From: Propionibacteriaceae bacterium
GTDB taxonomy: Bacteria; Actinomycetota; Actinomycetes; Propionibacteriales; Propionibacteriaceae
Direction of reading: 5' to 3'
Assembly: GCA_905372155.1 (NCBI GenBank)
Contig: CAJPNZ010000092.1
Location: forward strand, 1-12,511
DNA length: 12,511 nucleotides
Translations under genes and position numbers: made by a program
Shown: positions 7,257 through 12,511 of the stretch, piece after piece
Layout of the letters: every line of letters begins with the position of its first letter
How positions within the stretch are numbered: the first letter of the stretch is position 1
Notes under the pieces: generated by a model
Databases searched by the model: none
Told to the model about the DNA's origin: nothing
Seen by the model: only the letters and a program-made list of their open reading frames with translations

Positions 7257-8276
7257 GTGACTTCCAGAGCCATCCTTCCCGACTCGCTCCGTCTTCGCGC
7301 GCACGCCCAGGGTGGGGTTCTCACGGCTGCCCAGCTCACCGCGGCCGGGGTGAGCCGTGCCGTCATCCGTGGGCTGACCGGCAGGGGGTGGGTGCACATC
7401 GCCCATGGCATCCTGTGCTTCAGGAGGCCCACGTGGGAGTCGCTGCTGTGGTCCGCTCTGCTGCGTGGTGGTGCGGGCGCCGTCGCCGGAGCCGAGGCCG
7501 CCACTCATCTCAACGGCATCACCCGCCGCGAACCCAGCCATATCGTGATCTGGTTGCCGAGAACATCCCGACGCGTCCGGTTCGCCTTCGAGGGATGGAG
7601 TATCGAGTACCGCGTGGGAGACCGTCCCGCGGTCGGGAAACCCCCACGGCTGCCGCCGGCCGCCAGCCTGGTCGATTACGCCCGCGACGCCACCGAGGAC
7701 GAACTGATCCACGCCGTGGCCACCGGGATCTCCAGAGGGCTGCTGTCCCCCGACGAGGTGATCCGGGCCTTCGTGGAGCCTGCACGCGTCAGGCATCGTG
7801 CCGCCGTGTTGCTTCTGACCTCCACAGCAGGGGAAGGGATCGAGAGCATCCTGGAGTGGCGCTACCTCTGGCACGTCGAACGGGCGCACCGGCTGCCCGC
7901 CATGGTTCGTCAGGACCGGCGGCTCGCAGGGGCCCGATTCGACGGCACCTACCCCGACCACGGGTTGGTGGTGGAGCTCGACGGTCGGGAGTTCCATGAC
8001 ACAGCGCAGGACCGGCTCCGGGACAACCGGACCATGCTCAACCTCGGATGGACGACGTTGCGCTACGGCTGGTCCGACGTGCTGAACGAACCTTGCCGAG
8101 TGGCGAACGAGGTGGGGTTCGCTCTTCAGCAACGGGGATGGGAGGGGAGGGCGGTCACCTGCCCGAGATGCCGGGGGAGACCGCCGCCACGGGTCAAACC
8201 TCCGCCCGGAGGAGTTGCGGAGCTGCTCGAAGGACTACGGGGTCGCGCCCGGGTGGATGAGACGGTTGCCGGTTGA
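7257..8276 (+). CDS. AbiEi-like HTH plus DUF559 (Vsr-like) endonuclease-domain protein
   Basis: This 339-residue protein, counted from the GTG at 7257, has two parts. The N-terminal domain (about 8-55) contains GGVLTAAQLTAAGVSR then RGWVHIAHGIL, the pattern of AbiEi antitoxin winged helices. The C-terminal domain (about 195-290) contains ARFDGTYPDHGLVVELDG then FH, DRLRDN and GWTTLRYGWSDV, the DUF559 relative of Vsr and PD-(D/E)XK nucleases. Candidate catalytic acids are the Asp of YPD and the Glu/Asp of VELDG. A CPRC pair and a Pro/Arg-rich tail end the protein. No AbiEii nucleotidyltransferase toxin is adjacent, so this is an orphan. Such genes are common in actinobacteria and have no settled function. 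The frame is open from an ATG at 7176, but family similarity begins after 7257, and I prefer that GTG. Its stop codon lies inside an intergenic repeat. Confidence 0.82.
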   Translation: MTSRAILPDSLRLRAHAQGGVLTAAQLTAAGVSRAVIRGLTGRGWVHIAHGILCFRRPTWESLLWSALLRGGAGAVAGAEAATHLNGITRREPSHIVIWLPRTSRRVRFAFEGWSIEYRVGDRPAVGKPPRLPPAASLVDYARDATEDELIHAVATGISRGLLSPDEVIRAFVEPARVRHRAAVLLLTSTAGEGIESILEWRYLWHVERAHRLPAMVRQDRRLAGARFDGTYPDHGLVVELDGREFHDTAQDRLRDNRTMLNLGWTTLRYGWSDVLNEPCRVANEVGFALQQRGWEGRAVTCPRCRGRPPPRVKPPPGGVAELLEGLRGRARVDETVAG

Positions 8277-8318
8277 ACCGAGCCTCATGAACGTGAGCGA
8301 GTGGGTCGTGTCGAAACC
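8271..8318. repeat. GGTTGA...GTCGAAACC intergenic element, copy 1
   Basis: The element starts with GGTTGA and ends with CGTGTCGAAACC, 48 bases in all. Its TGA provides the stop codon of the nuclease gene. The interior (GTGAGCGAGTGGGTC) differs from copy 2 except near the 3' end. I recognise GGTTGA...GTCGAAACC as a form of interspersed repeat seen between genes in propionibacteria and relatives, but I could not check this. Confidence 0.55.
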
Positions 8319-8341
8319 GTCTTGGATGTGTCCGTGGAGTG

Positions 8342-8426
8342 GTGGTCGGGGTCTGGCTACCGGGTTGCGGGGCGGTTTCGGCTCGGCCGTTCGCTGGTGT
8401 TCACGTGCTGGGCTCAACCGGCTTGG
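8342..8426. repeat. 85-bp direct repeat, copy 1
   Basis: From GTGGTCGGGG to CAACCGGCTTGG this 85-base block matches the block at 8495-8579 at 83 of 85 positions; both differences are C in this copy and T in the other. No coding frame across it looks real. The repeat distance is 153 bases, and each copy follows a GGTTGA...GTCGAAACC element. Confidence 0.93.
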
Positions 8427-8449
8427 TCCTTCCTGAAGCTGGTTGAGCC
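8411..8449. repeat. Stem-loop joining repeat copy 1 and element 2
   Basis: GGCTCAACCGGCT (8411-8423) pairs with AGCTGGTTGAGCC (8437-8449) over 13 positions with one G-U wobble, around a 13-base loop. One arm is the 3' end of the first 85-bp repeat and the other is the 5' end of the second GGTTGA element, so the two repeat types meet as a hairpin. Confidence 0.7.
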
Positions 8450-8485
8450 GGCCTGCTCGCTCTGCGAGCTGGGCGTGTCGAAACC
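8441..8485. repeat. GGTTGA...GTCGAAACC intergenic element, copy 2
   Basis: This 45-base element begins GGTTGAGCC and ends CGTGTCGAAACC. It carries a perfect inner hairpin, GCTCGC-TCT-GCGAGC (8455-8469), and outer TGGTT/AACCA pairing (8440-8444 with 8482-8486), giving the layout of a REP-like folded repeat. Confidence 0.6.
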
Positions 8486-8494
8486 ATGGTGACT

Positions 8495-8579
8495 GTGGTC
8501 GGGGTCTGGCTACCGGGTTGCGGGGTGGTTTCGGTTCGGCCGTTCGCTGGTGTTCACGTGCTGGGCTCAACCGGCTTGG
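8495..8579. repeat. 85-bp direct repeat, copy 2
   Basis: This is the second copy of the block at 8342-8426, with 2 mismatches in 85. Its 3' end (CAACCGGCTT) doubles as one arm of the hairpin just after the alkyl-DHAP synthase gene. Both copies lie in the 326 bases between the nuclease gene and that gene, and they explain most of this non-coding stretch. Confidence 0.93.
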
Positions 8580-8597
8580 GGGAGGGGAAGCCGGTTG
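8568..8597 (-). terminator. Hairpin after the ether-lipid operon
   Basis: CAACCGGCTT (8568-8577) and AAGCCGGTTG (8588-8597) form a perfect 10-bp stem around a 10-base purine/pyrimidine-run loop. On the minus strand it begins five bases after the stop codon of the alkyl-DHAP synthase gene, the right place for a terminator. No T-run follows. The far arm is part of the 85-bp repeat. Confidence 0.6.
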
Positions 8598-8602
8598 CGA
8601 CC

Positions 8603-10309
8603 TCAGGCGTCTCGGGAGTTCGACGAGATGCCCGGCCTGCCCTCGTGGACGATCTTGCCGGGGTTCAGGTTGCGGCCCGGGTCGATGCCCTCGAACAGCC
8701 TCTGCTGGATGAAAACGCCCGCCGGGGAGATGTCCTGGTCCATCCAGGGGGAGTGTTCCTCGCCGACTCCGTGGTGGTGCGAGACCGTGCCGTGGTAGTC
8801 CACGAACGACTGCTGGATGGCTCGTTTGACGGCGTCGTAGGTGTCCATGGCGCCGTCGGAATCGTCGGCGATGGCGAAGGTGAAGTACTGGCAGGCGCCC
8901 GAGTGGTAGGAGTGCGACAGGTGGCAGAACACCGTTCCCCTGACGCCCCGTTCCTCGATGGCCTTCAGGGCGGCGGCGACGGTTCTGGTGTGGATCTCGG
9001 CGGCGTAGCGCCACGGTGTGGAGGTCTCGGAGACGTCGCAGATCATGCCGTGGTCCAGCATGAAGTCGCGGATGTAGGGGGTGTCGTACTTCTTCTGGTC
9101 GTAGAGGGTGCCCGGTCCCTTGCCGACCCCCAGCCCGCCGTTGGCGCGCACGATCTTGCCGATGAGCCCCTTCTCGTAGGTGACGTGGTTCGCGGACCCC
9201 TCGAAACCGACGAAGGCCATGGCGATCTGCTCCAGGTCCCAGCCCTTGGCCAGCATGATCTTCTCGATGCCCTTGCTGAGCAGCGACGACAGCTTCGAGG
9301 AGCGTTTCCCGTTGGCCATGATGTACTGCGTCTCGATGGCGTCCGAGACGCGGGCCATCATGACGGAGGCGTCGGAGGAGACGATCTGCTCGCACGCCTT
9401 CAACCCGTTCTCGTAGGTGGGGAAGAAGTAGGCCTGGATCTCCCGCACCTCGGGGATGCGGTGCACGTTCACCCACGCGGAGGTGATGATCCCGAGGCGC
9501 CCTTCCGAGCCCAGCACCATCTCGCGCACGCTCGGGCCGGATGACGTCGACGGCAGCGGCCGCAGCGACAGGATCCGGCCGGGCATCACCATGCGCAGGC
9601 CGCGGCAGATGTCTGCTATGTCGCCGTACTTGTCGGACTGCATGCCGGAGCTGCGGGTGGCGATCCACCCGCCCAGCGTCGACCACACGAACGAGTCGGG
9701 GTGGTGCCCCATCGTCCAGCCGCGGGCCTGGAGCTGTTCCTCCATGTCGGGGCCGAACACGCCCGCCTGGATGTGCGCCAGCCCGGACTGTTCGTCGATG
9801 GCGAGGACCCGGTTCATCCGTCCCAGGTTCACCGAGACCACCTGCCGCTGCTCGCCGGGTTCGGCCTCCAGGGCGGCGACGATGTTGGAGCCGCCGCCGA
9901 ACGGGATCACGACCGCGTCGGCCGCCACCACCGCGTCGACGATCCGGGCCACCTCGTCCTCGTTGGCGGGATAGACCACCACGTCGGGCAGCCGGCCGAA
10001 TTCGCCGGCGCGCACCCGCATCAGGTCGCGGACCCCCTTCCCGAGGCCGTGGATGACGCGGGTCTCGTCGTCGGACTGCACGTATTCGGCGCCGGAGATC
10101 CCGACCAGCGCGTCGCGCAGCTTCCCCTCCAACCGCGACGGTGGGACGTCCAGGTCCGAGAGCTTCGGAAGCGGGGCGACGGGCGCGTTGATGTCAACGC
10201 CGACCAGTTTCTTCACGAAGGGGGCGAACTTCGGTTTGTCGTCGTGATGGTACGAGCGGCCCTCCTCACCCCAGCCCCACCACTTGTGTTGCTTGACGCC
10301 TTCGATCAT
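8603..10309 (-). CDS. agpS: Alkyldihydroxyacetonephosphate synthase homologue (FAD-dependent)
   Basis: This 568-residue flavoprotein resembles eukaryotic AGPS (EC 2.5.1.26), which swaps the acyl group of acyl-DHAP for a fatty alcohol to create the glycerol ether bond. KWWGWGEE (9-16) matches the KWNGWG entry motif of AGPS. The FAD-binding (PCMH) domain spans about 107-285, with PFGGGSN (136-142), HHPDS (202-206), STLGGWIATRSSG (210-222) and GSEGRLGIIT (267-276). The C-terminal domain has SHSYHSGACQYF (465-476), whose Tyr468 matches catalytic human Tyr578, and the SHHHGVG histidine cluster (510-516). Glycolate oxidase and D-lactate dehydrogenase share the fold but lack this combination. A strong AGGAGG precedes the ATG, which overlaps the acyltransferase stop as ATGA. 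It is the last gene of the operon. Substrate specificity is inferred. Confidence 0.88.
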   Translation of the reverse strand: MIEGVKQHKWWGWGEEGRSYHHDDKPKFAPFVKKLVGVDINAPVAPLPKLSDLDVPPSRLEGKLRDALVGISGAEYVQSDDETRVIHGLGKGVRDLMRVRAGEFGRLPDVVVYPANEDEVARIVDAVVAADAVVIPFGGGSNIVAALEAEPGEQRQVVSVNLGRMNRVLAIDEQSGLAHIQAGVFGPDMEEQLQARGWTMGHHPDSFVWSTLGGWIATRSSGMQSDKYGDIADICRGLRMVMPGRILSLRPLPSTSSGPSVREMVLGSEGRLGIITSAWVNVHRIPEVREIQAYFFPTYENGLKACEQIVSSDASVMMARVSDAIETQYIMANGKRSSKLSSLLSKGIEKIMLAKGWDLEQIAMAFVGFEGSANHVTYEKGLIGKIVRANGGLGVGKGPGTLYDQKKYDTPYIRDFMLDHGMICDVSETSTPWRYAAEIHTRTVAAALKAIEERGVRGTVFCHLSHSYHSGACQYFTFAIADDSDGAMDTYDAVKRAIQQSFVDYHGTVSHHHGVGEEHSPWMDQDISPAGVFIQQRLFEGIDPGRNLNPGKIVHEGRPGISSNSRDA

Positions 10310-11124
10310 TGGTCCTCCTGGTGGTCCTGCTGGTCGGCGCGGGCCCGGGCGTCCTCGGCCAGGGCGGTGGCCTCGGTCTTCTCCGCCTTTCCGAGAGCAG
10401 CGGCGCGGGCGTACTCGTCGAGGGTCCTGGCCCCGTAGGCGCGCGCCGTGGTGTCGTGGAGCTCGAGCACCTGGCGGCGCATCCGTTCGTTGAACTCGTG
10501 GGCGATCTCGCCGGGCAGCGGTGTCATCGGCCGCCCGATCACGACGTGCACGATGGGACGCCCCTTGGGGAGGTGCTTCTGGTTGCTCGGCCAGGCTGCG
10601 TGCGCGCCGATCAGGGCGATTGGGACGGCGGGGATCTGCCGGGTGATGCACAGGGCCGCCACGCCCGGTTTGAACGGGCCCATCGCGCCCGTGCGGGAAC
10701 GTGACCCCTCCGGGTAGATCAGCAGCGGCACCCCGGCGTCGAGGAGCGCGGCCGACAGGCCCCTGACGTTGCGTTTCTTCGAATCGTTGTCCTTGCCCCG
10801 GTCGATGGGGTAGCCGTTGAAGAACAGCGACATCGGGCCGGCCTTCCACCACTTGTCGTAGAAGTAGTCGCGCGCCGCGCCCGCCGCCAGGTACTTCGAG
10901 ATCCGGTTCGGCAACGCCCCGTAGATCAGGGGGGTGTCCAGGTGGGAGGAGTGGTTGGCGAACACCACGCAGGGCGCCTCAAGGCCCTCCAGGTTCGCCT
11001 TGCCGTGGACGTGGACGCGCAGCAGCCGCCACATCGTCGGTTTCAGCAGCAGCATCTGCGCGGCCTGGCGGGTGGATGCATTCAGTTTGGAGGCGTGCCT
11101 GCCCGGTTTCGGGACCTTCGCCAT
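10306..11124 (-). CDS. PlsC-type lysophospholipid/glycerophosphate acyltransferase
   Basis: This 272-residue acyltransferase has all four family blocks: NHSSHLDT (57-64, the HX4D motif with catalytic His58 and Asp63), GYPIDRGKD (104-112), YPEGSRSRTG (137-146, phosphate binding) and IPAVPIAL (164-171). The default role is transfer of an acyl chain to lysophosphatidate. Because it is coupled to an alkyl-DHAP synthase, it could instead acylate DHAP at position 1 or the 1-alkyl-glycerol-3-phosphate at position 2. Sequence alone does not decide between these. A charged Ala/Glu/Asp/Gln tail (about 228-272) goes beyond the catalytic domain. The ATG lies four bases after the SDR stop with AAGGA further upstream. 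An in-frame extension exists upstream but overlaps the SDR gene in another frame and is not used. The stop overlaps the next start as ATGA. Confidence 0.88.
   Translation of the reverse strand: MAKVPKPGRHASKLNASTRQAAQMLLLKPTMWRLLRVHVHGKANLEGLEAPCVVFANHSSHLDTPLIYGALPNRISKYLAAGAARDYFYDKWWKAGPMSLFFNGYPIDRGKDNDSKKRNVRGLSAALLDAGVPLLIYPEGSRSRTGAMGPFKPGVAALCITRQIPAVPIALIGAHAAWPSNQKHLPKGRPIVHVVIGRPMTPLPGEIAHEFNERMRRQVLELHDTTARAYGARTLDEYARAAALGKAEKTEATALAEDARARADQQDHQEDQ
10314..10319 (-). promoter_or_regulatory. Ribosome-binding site of the alkyl-DHAP synthase gene
   Basis: A full AGGAGG lies four bases before the ATG, inside the last codons of the acyltransferase gene. It rules out the much longer upstream in-frame extension and supports the start at 10309. 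Confidence 0.8.
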
Positions 11125-11128
11125 GTTT

Positions 11129-11905
11129 TCAGCGCTTCCTTCTGCTAGCGGACAGCTTGCGGGAGAACCATCGGATGAATTTCCGGGGTCCGTGATCCGC
11201 GACGAACAACGACGCCTTCCAGCGTTTCGTCGGTACCGATTCGATGCGTCCCTTCTCGACGTCCCGCAGACACTGCCTGACCAGTTCGTCGGCGTCGATC
11301 CACACGAACGACGGCAGGTTCGTGGCGCTGATTCCGGCACGCTGGTGGAACTCGGTGCGCACCCAGCCGGGCAGCAGGGCCGTGACCGTGACGCCGGTGC
11401 CGCTGAGCTCCAGGGCCAGGCCCGTCGACCAGGTGCGTGCCCAGGCCTTGATGGCGGAGTAGTTGCCGGTGAAGATCGCGCCCGAGGTGGAGGCGACGTT
11501 GATGATCCGGCCCCGGCCCCGCGCCTTCATGGCCCGGCCCGCGGCGCCGCCGAGGATCAGCATCGCCAGGCACATCACGTCCATGGCGCGTTCGTGGAGT
11601 TCGATCTGGGAGGCATCGATCAACGAGGCGTGCAACCCGAATCCGGCGTTGTTGACGAGCATGTCGATGGGCCCGGTCTCCGATTCGAGGCGTTGCGCGA
11701 CCCTCATCACCTCGTCGCGGACGGACAGGTCCGCGGGCAGCACCTCCACATCGACCCCGTGCACCCCCGACAGTTCCGCGGCGACCTCGCGGAGGCGGTC
11801 GCGGTCCCGGGCGACGAGCACCAGATCGCTTCCACGGGCTGCAAGTTCCTTGGCGAAAGCGTTGCCGATGCCGGCGGTCGCTCCCGTGATCAGTGCTCGT
11901 GCCAT
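11129..11905 (-). CDS. Short-chain dehydrogenase/reductase (SDR)
   Basis: This is a 258-residue classical SDR. The cofactor loop TGATAGIG (7-14) is followed at the end of the second strand by VARDRDR, whose Arg33 favours NADP(H). NNAG spans 85-88. The active site reads INVASTSG...NYSAIKAW, with Ser139, Tyr149 and Lys153 as the triad, and PGWVRTEF (179-186) follows. The C-terminus is basic (KFIRWFSRKLSASRRKR), which could help it sit on a membrane. The family is broad. In this operon a reductase of acyl- or alkyl-DHAP, as in yeast Ayr1 and mammalian DHRS7B (also SDRs), is the attractive role, but this is inference. It is the first gene of the operon, with an apparent leaderless start and a four-base gap to the acyltransferase gene. 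Confidence 0.9.
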   Translation of the reverse strand: MARALITGATAGIGNAFAKELAARGSDLVLVARDRDRLREVAAELSGVHGVDVEVLPADLSVRDEVMRVAQRLESETGPIDMLVNNAGFGLHASLIDASQIELHERAMDVMCLAMLILGGAAGRAMKARGRGRIINVASTSGAIFTGNYSAIKAWARTWSTGLALELSGTGVTVTALLPGWVRTEFHQRAGISATNLPSFVWIDADELVRQCLRDVEKGRIESVPTKRWKASLFVADHGPRKFIRWFSRKLSASRRKR

Positions 11906-11911
11906 GGGGCA

Positions 11912-11917
11912 ACGCTA
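11912..11917 (-). promoter_or_regulatory. -10 element of the SDR-acyltransferase-AGPS operon
   Basis: On the minus strand TAGCGT ends six bases before the SDR ATG, the same geometry as at cydA and the BlaI-like gene, so transcription would start at the ATG. No Shine-Dalgarno sequence is present at normal distance, and no good -35 is seen at 16-18 bases. Confidence 0.5.
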
Positions 11918-12033
11918 TCCCTCCCGGGCAAGCGGTGGAAAATACGCCACGGGGACGCCGAGGGACGCGGCACGGGCCTCGTCGGATTCCCACAACCGAA
12001 GAGCGTTCGCCTTGTCGTTTTCCCTGCCCGGGG

Positions 12034-12049
12034 GTCGGTGTCTCCCGAC
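12034..12049 (-). terminator. Weak hairpin after the 5'-nucleotidase gene
   Basis: GTCGG (12034-12038) and CCGAC (12045-12049) form a 5-bp stem with a 6-base loop, extendable by two pairs past one mismatch. It lies just downstream of the nucleotidase stop on the minus strand. It has no T-run and is short, so this is only a possible terminator in the 149-base gap before the SDR gene. Confidence 0.25.
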
Positions 12050-12054
12050 GCCGG

Positions 12055-12511
12055 TCAGGCAGTGATGTCGAGGACCTTCTCCGGTGCGGCGCGACGGGCA
12101 CGGTGTGGGGTTTCGGTGAGCGGTGCGGGACCGGCCTCGGCCTCGTTGGCCACACCGAAGGGGACGTGGACCGACGGGGTGCGCAGGGTCCGGTCGAGGT
12201 TGTCCCGCTGGTCGTCGAAGAACATGTGGGGGTTCAGGACCTCCAGGACGGGGGCCTTCGGCAGGCCGCCGAGGAAGAAGGCGTCGTCGACCTTGAGGCC
12301 CCAGGCGTGGAGGCTGTTGACCGCGCGTTCGTGGGCGGGAGCGGAGCGCGCGGTCACCAGCGAGATACGCAGCCGTGGCTCGTAGTCGGGATCCTGCGAG
12401 GACAGGGTCGTCTCTTCCTCCTGGATGCGGTTCAGACCGGCCAGGAAGGGCGCCAGGGGGCCGGGGGAGAGGGGGACGTCGGCCAGTTCGGCCTCGCGCC
12501 GGGCGTAGCGT
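12055..12511 (-). CDS. Cytosolic 5'-nucleotidase family protein (C-terminal part)
   Basis: The last 151 codons of a gene that continues past the right edge are present. Three HAD-fold motifs are visible in order. LVTARSAPAHERA resembles motif II of this family (Thr/Ser then Arg). The Lys of GGLPKAPVL is motif III, and NPHMFFDDQ is motif IV with the paired acids. This combination matches the bacterial relatives of cytosolic 5'-nucleotidase 1 (PF06189), which remove phosphate from nucleoside monophosphates. The nucleophile motif DxD is not in the window. The tail is rich in Arg, Ala and Pro. The frame is open through the window end with no stop; a GTG at 12357 lies mid-domain and is not the start. 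It is upstream of the SDR operon on the same strand, but a 149-base gap and a separate promoter suggest an independent unit. Confidence 0.87.
   Translation of the reverse strand, partial: RYARREAELADVPLSPGPLAPFLAGLNRIQEEETTLSSQDPDYEPRLRISLVTARSAPAHERAVNSLHAWGLKVDDAFFLGGLPKAPVLEVLNPHMFFDDQRDNLDRTLRTPSVHVPFGVANEAEAGPAPLTETPHRARRAAPEKVLDITA

Noticed and set aside
7189..7260. A 23-codon open frame whose TGA overlaps the nuclease GTG start
   Set aside because: It has no ribosome-binding site, no well-placed -10 and no recognisable leader-peptide feature. The overlap alone is not enough.
8271..8579. CRISPR array
   Set aside because: The two 85-bp copies and two short elements have unequal units and no regular repeat-spacer period, and no cas genes are present.
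8277..8602. Insertion sequence remnant
   Set aside because: No transposase fragment, terminal inverted repeats or target duplication can be seen. The repeats look like intergenic elements.
8235..9686. A 483-residue minus-strand frame containing a repeated peptide
   Set aside because: The repeated peptide only reflects the 85-bp DNA repeats, and the remainder is a shadow frame of the alkyl-DHAP synthase gene.
10934..12385. A 483-residue plus-strand frame opposite the SDR operon
   Set aside because: It lies antisense to three well-supported genes, shows no domain motifs and has shadow-frame composition.

Overview
The window is high-GC DNA with the gene density of an actinobacterial chromosome. 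Start codons sitting six bases after a TANNNT -10 element (leaderless style), a CydABDC operon with a short-Q-loop CydA, and an AbiEi/DUF559 orphan nuclease all fit an actinobacterium. The flavour is closest to Propionibacteriaceae, but that placement is an inference from style and not from any search.

Layout. (1) 13-783 (+): an ABC-2 type permease, probably the second gene of an export pair whose ATPase lies off the left edge. It meets the cyd operon tail to tail across a 12-bp perfect hairpin. (2) 835-6569 (-): cydA-cydB-cydD-cydC, the complete set for making a cytochrome bd quinol oxidase, with a well-formed leaderless promoter at cydA. (3) 6707-7039 (+): a BlaI/MecI/CopY-type winged-helix repressor divergent from cydA, also apparently leaderless, with no BlaR-type sensor beside it. 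(4) 7040-7256: an AT-rich stretch unlike its surroundings that holds a nearly perfect 36-bp palindrome and two smaller palindromes. (5) 7257-8276 (+): an orphan protein with an AbiEi-like N-terminal domain and a DUF559/Vsr-like nuclease domain. (6) 8271-8597: a composite intergenic repeat region with two 85-bp near-identical direct repeats, two GGTTGA...GTCGAAACC elements and hairpins. (7) 11905-8603 (-): a tight three-gene operon of an SDR reductase, a PlsC-type acyltransferase and an alkyl-DHAP synthase homologue. (8) 12055 to the right edge (-): the C-terminal part of a cytosolic 5'-nucleotidase-family protein.

How the genes work together. CydAB is the membrane oxidase that oxidises quinol (probably menaquinol) and reduces oxygen with high affinity. 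CydDC is the heterodimeric ABC exporter needed for its assembly. The BlaI-like regulator is placed to control itself and/or cyd. The SDR-PlsC-AGPS operon carries one enzyme for each core step of ether-glycerolipid synthesis by the DHAP route (acylate DHAP, exchange acyl for alkyl, reduce the ketone). I consider this the most interesting system in the window. The AGPS assignment is strong. The roles of the other two enzymes are inferred from operon context.
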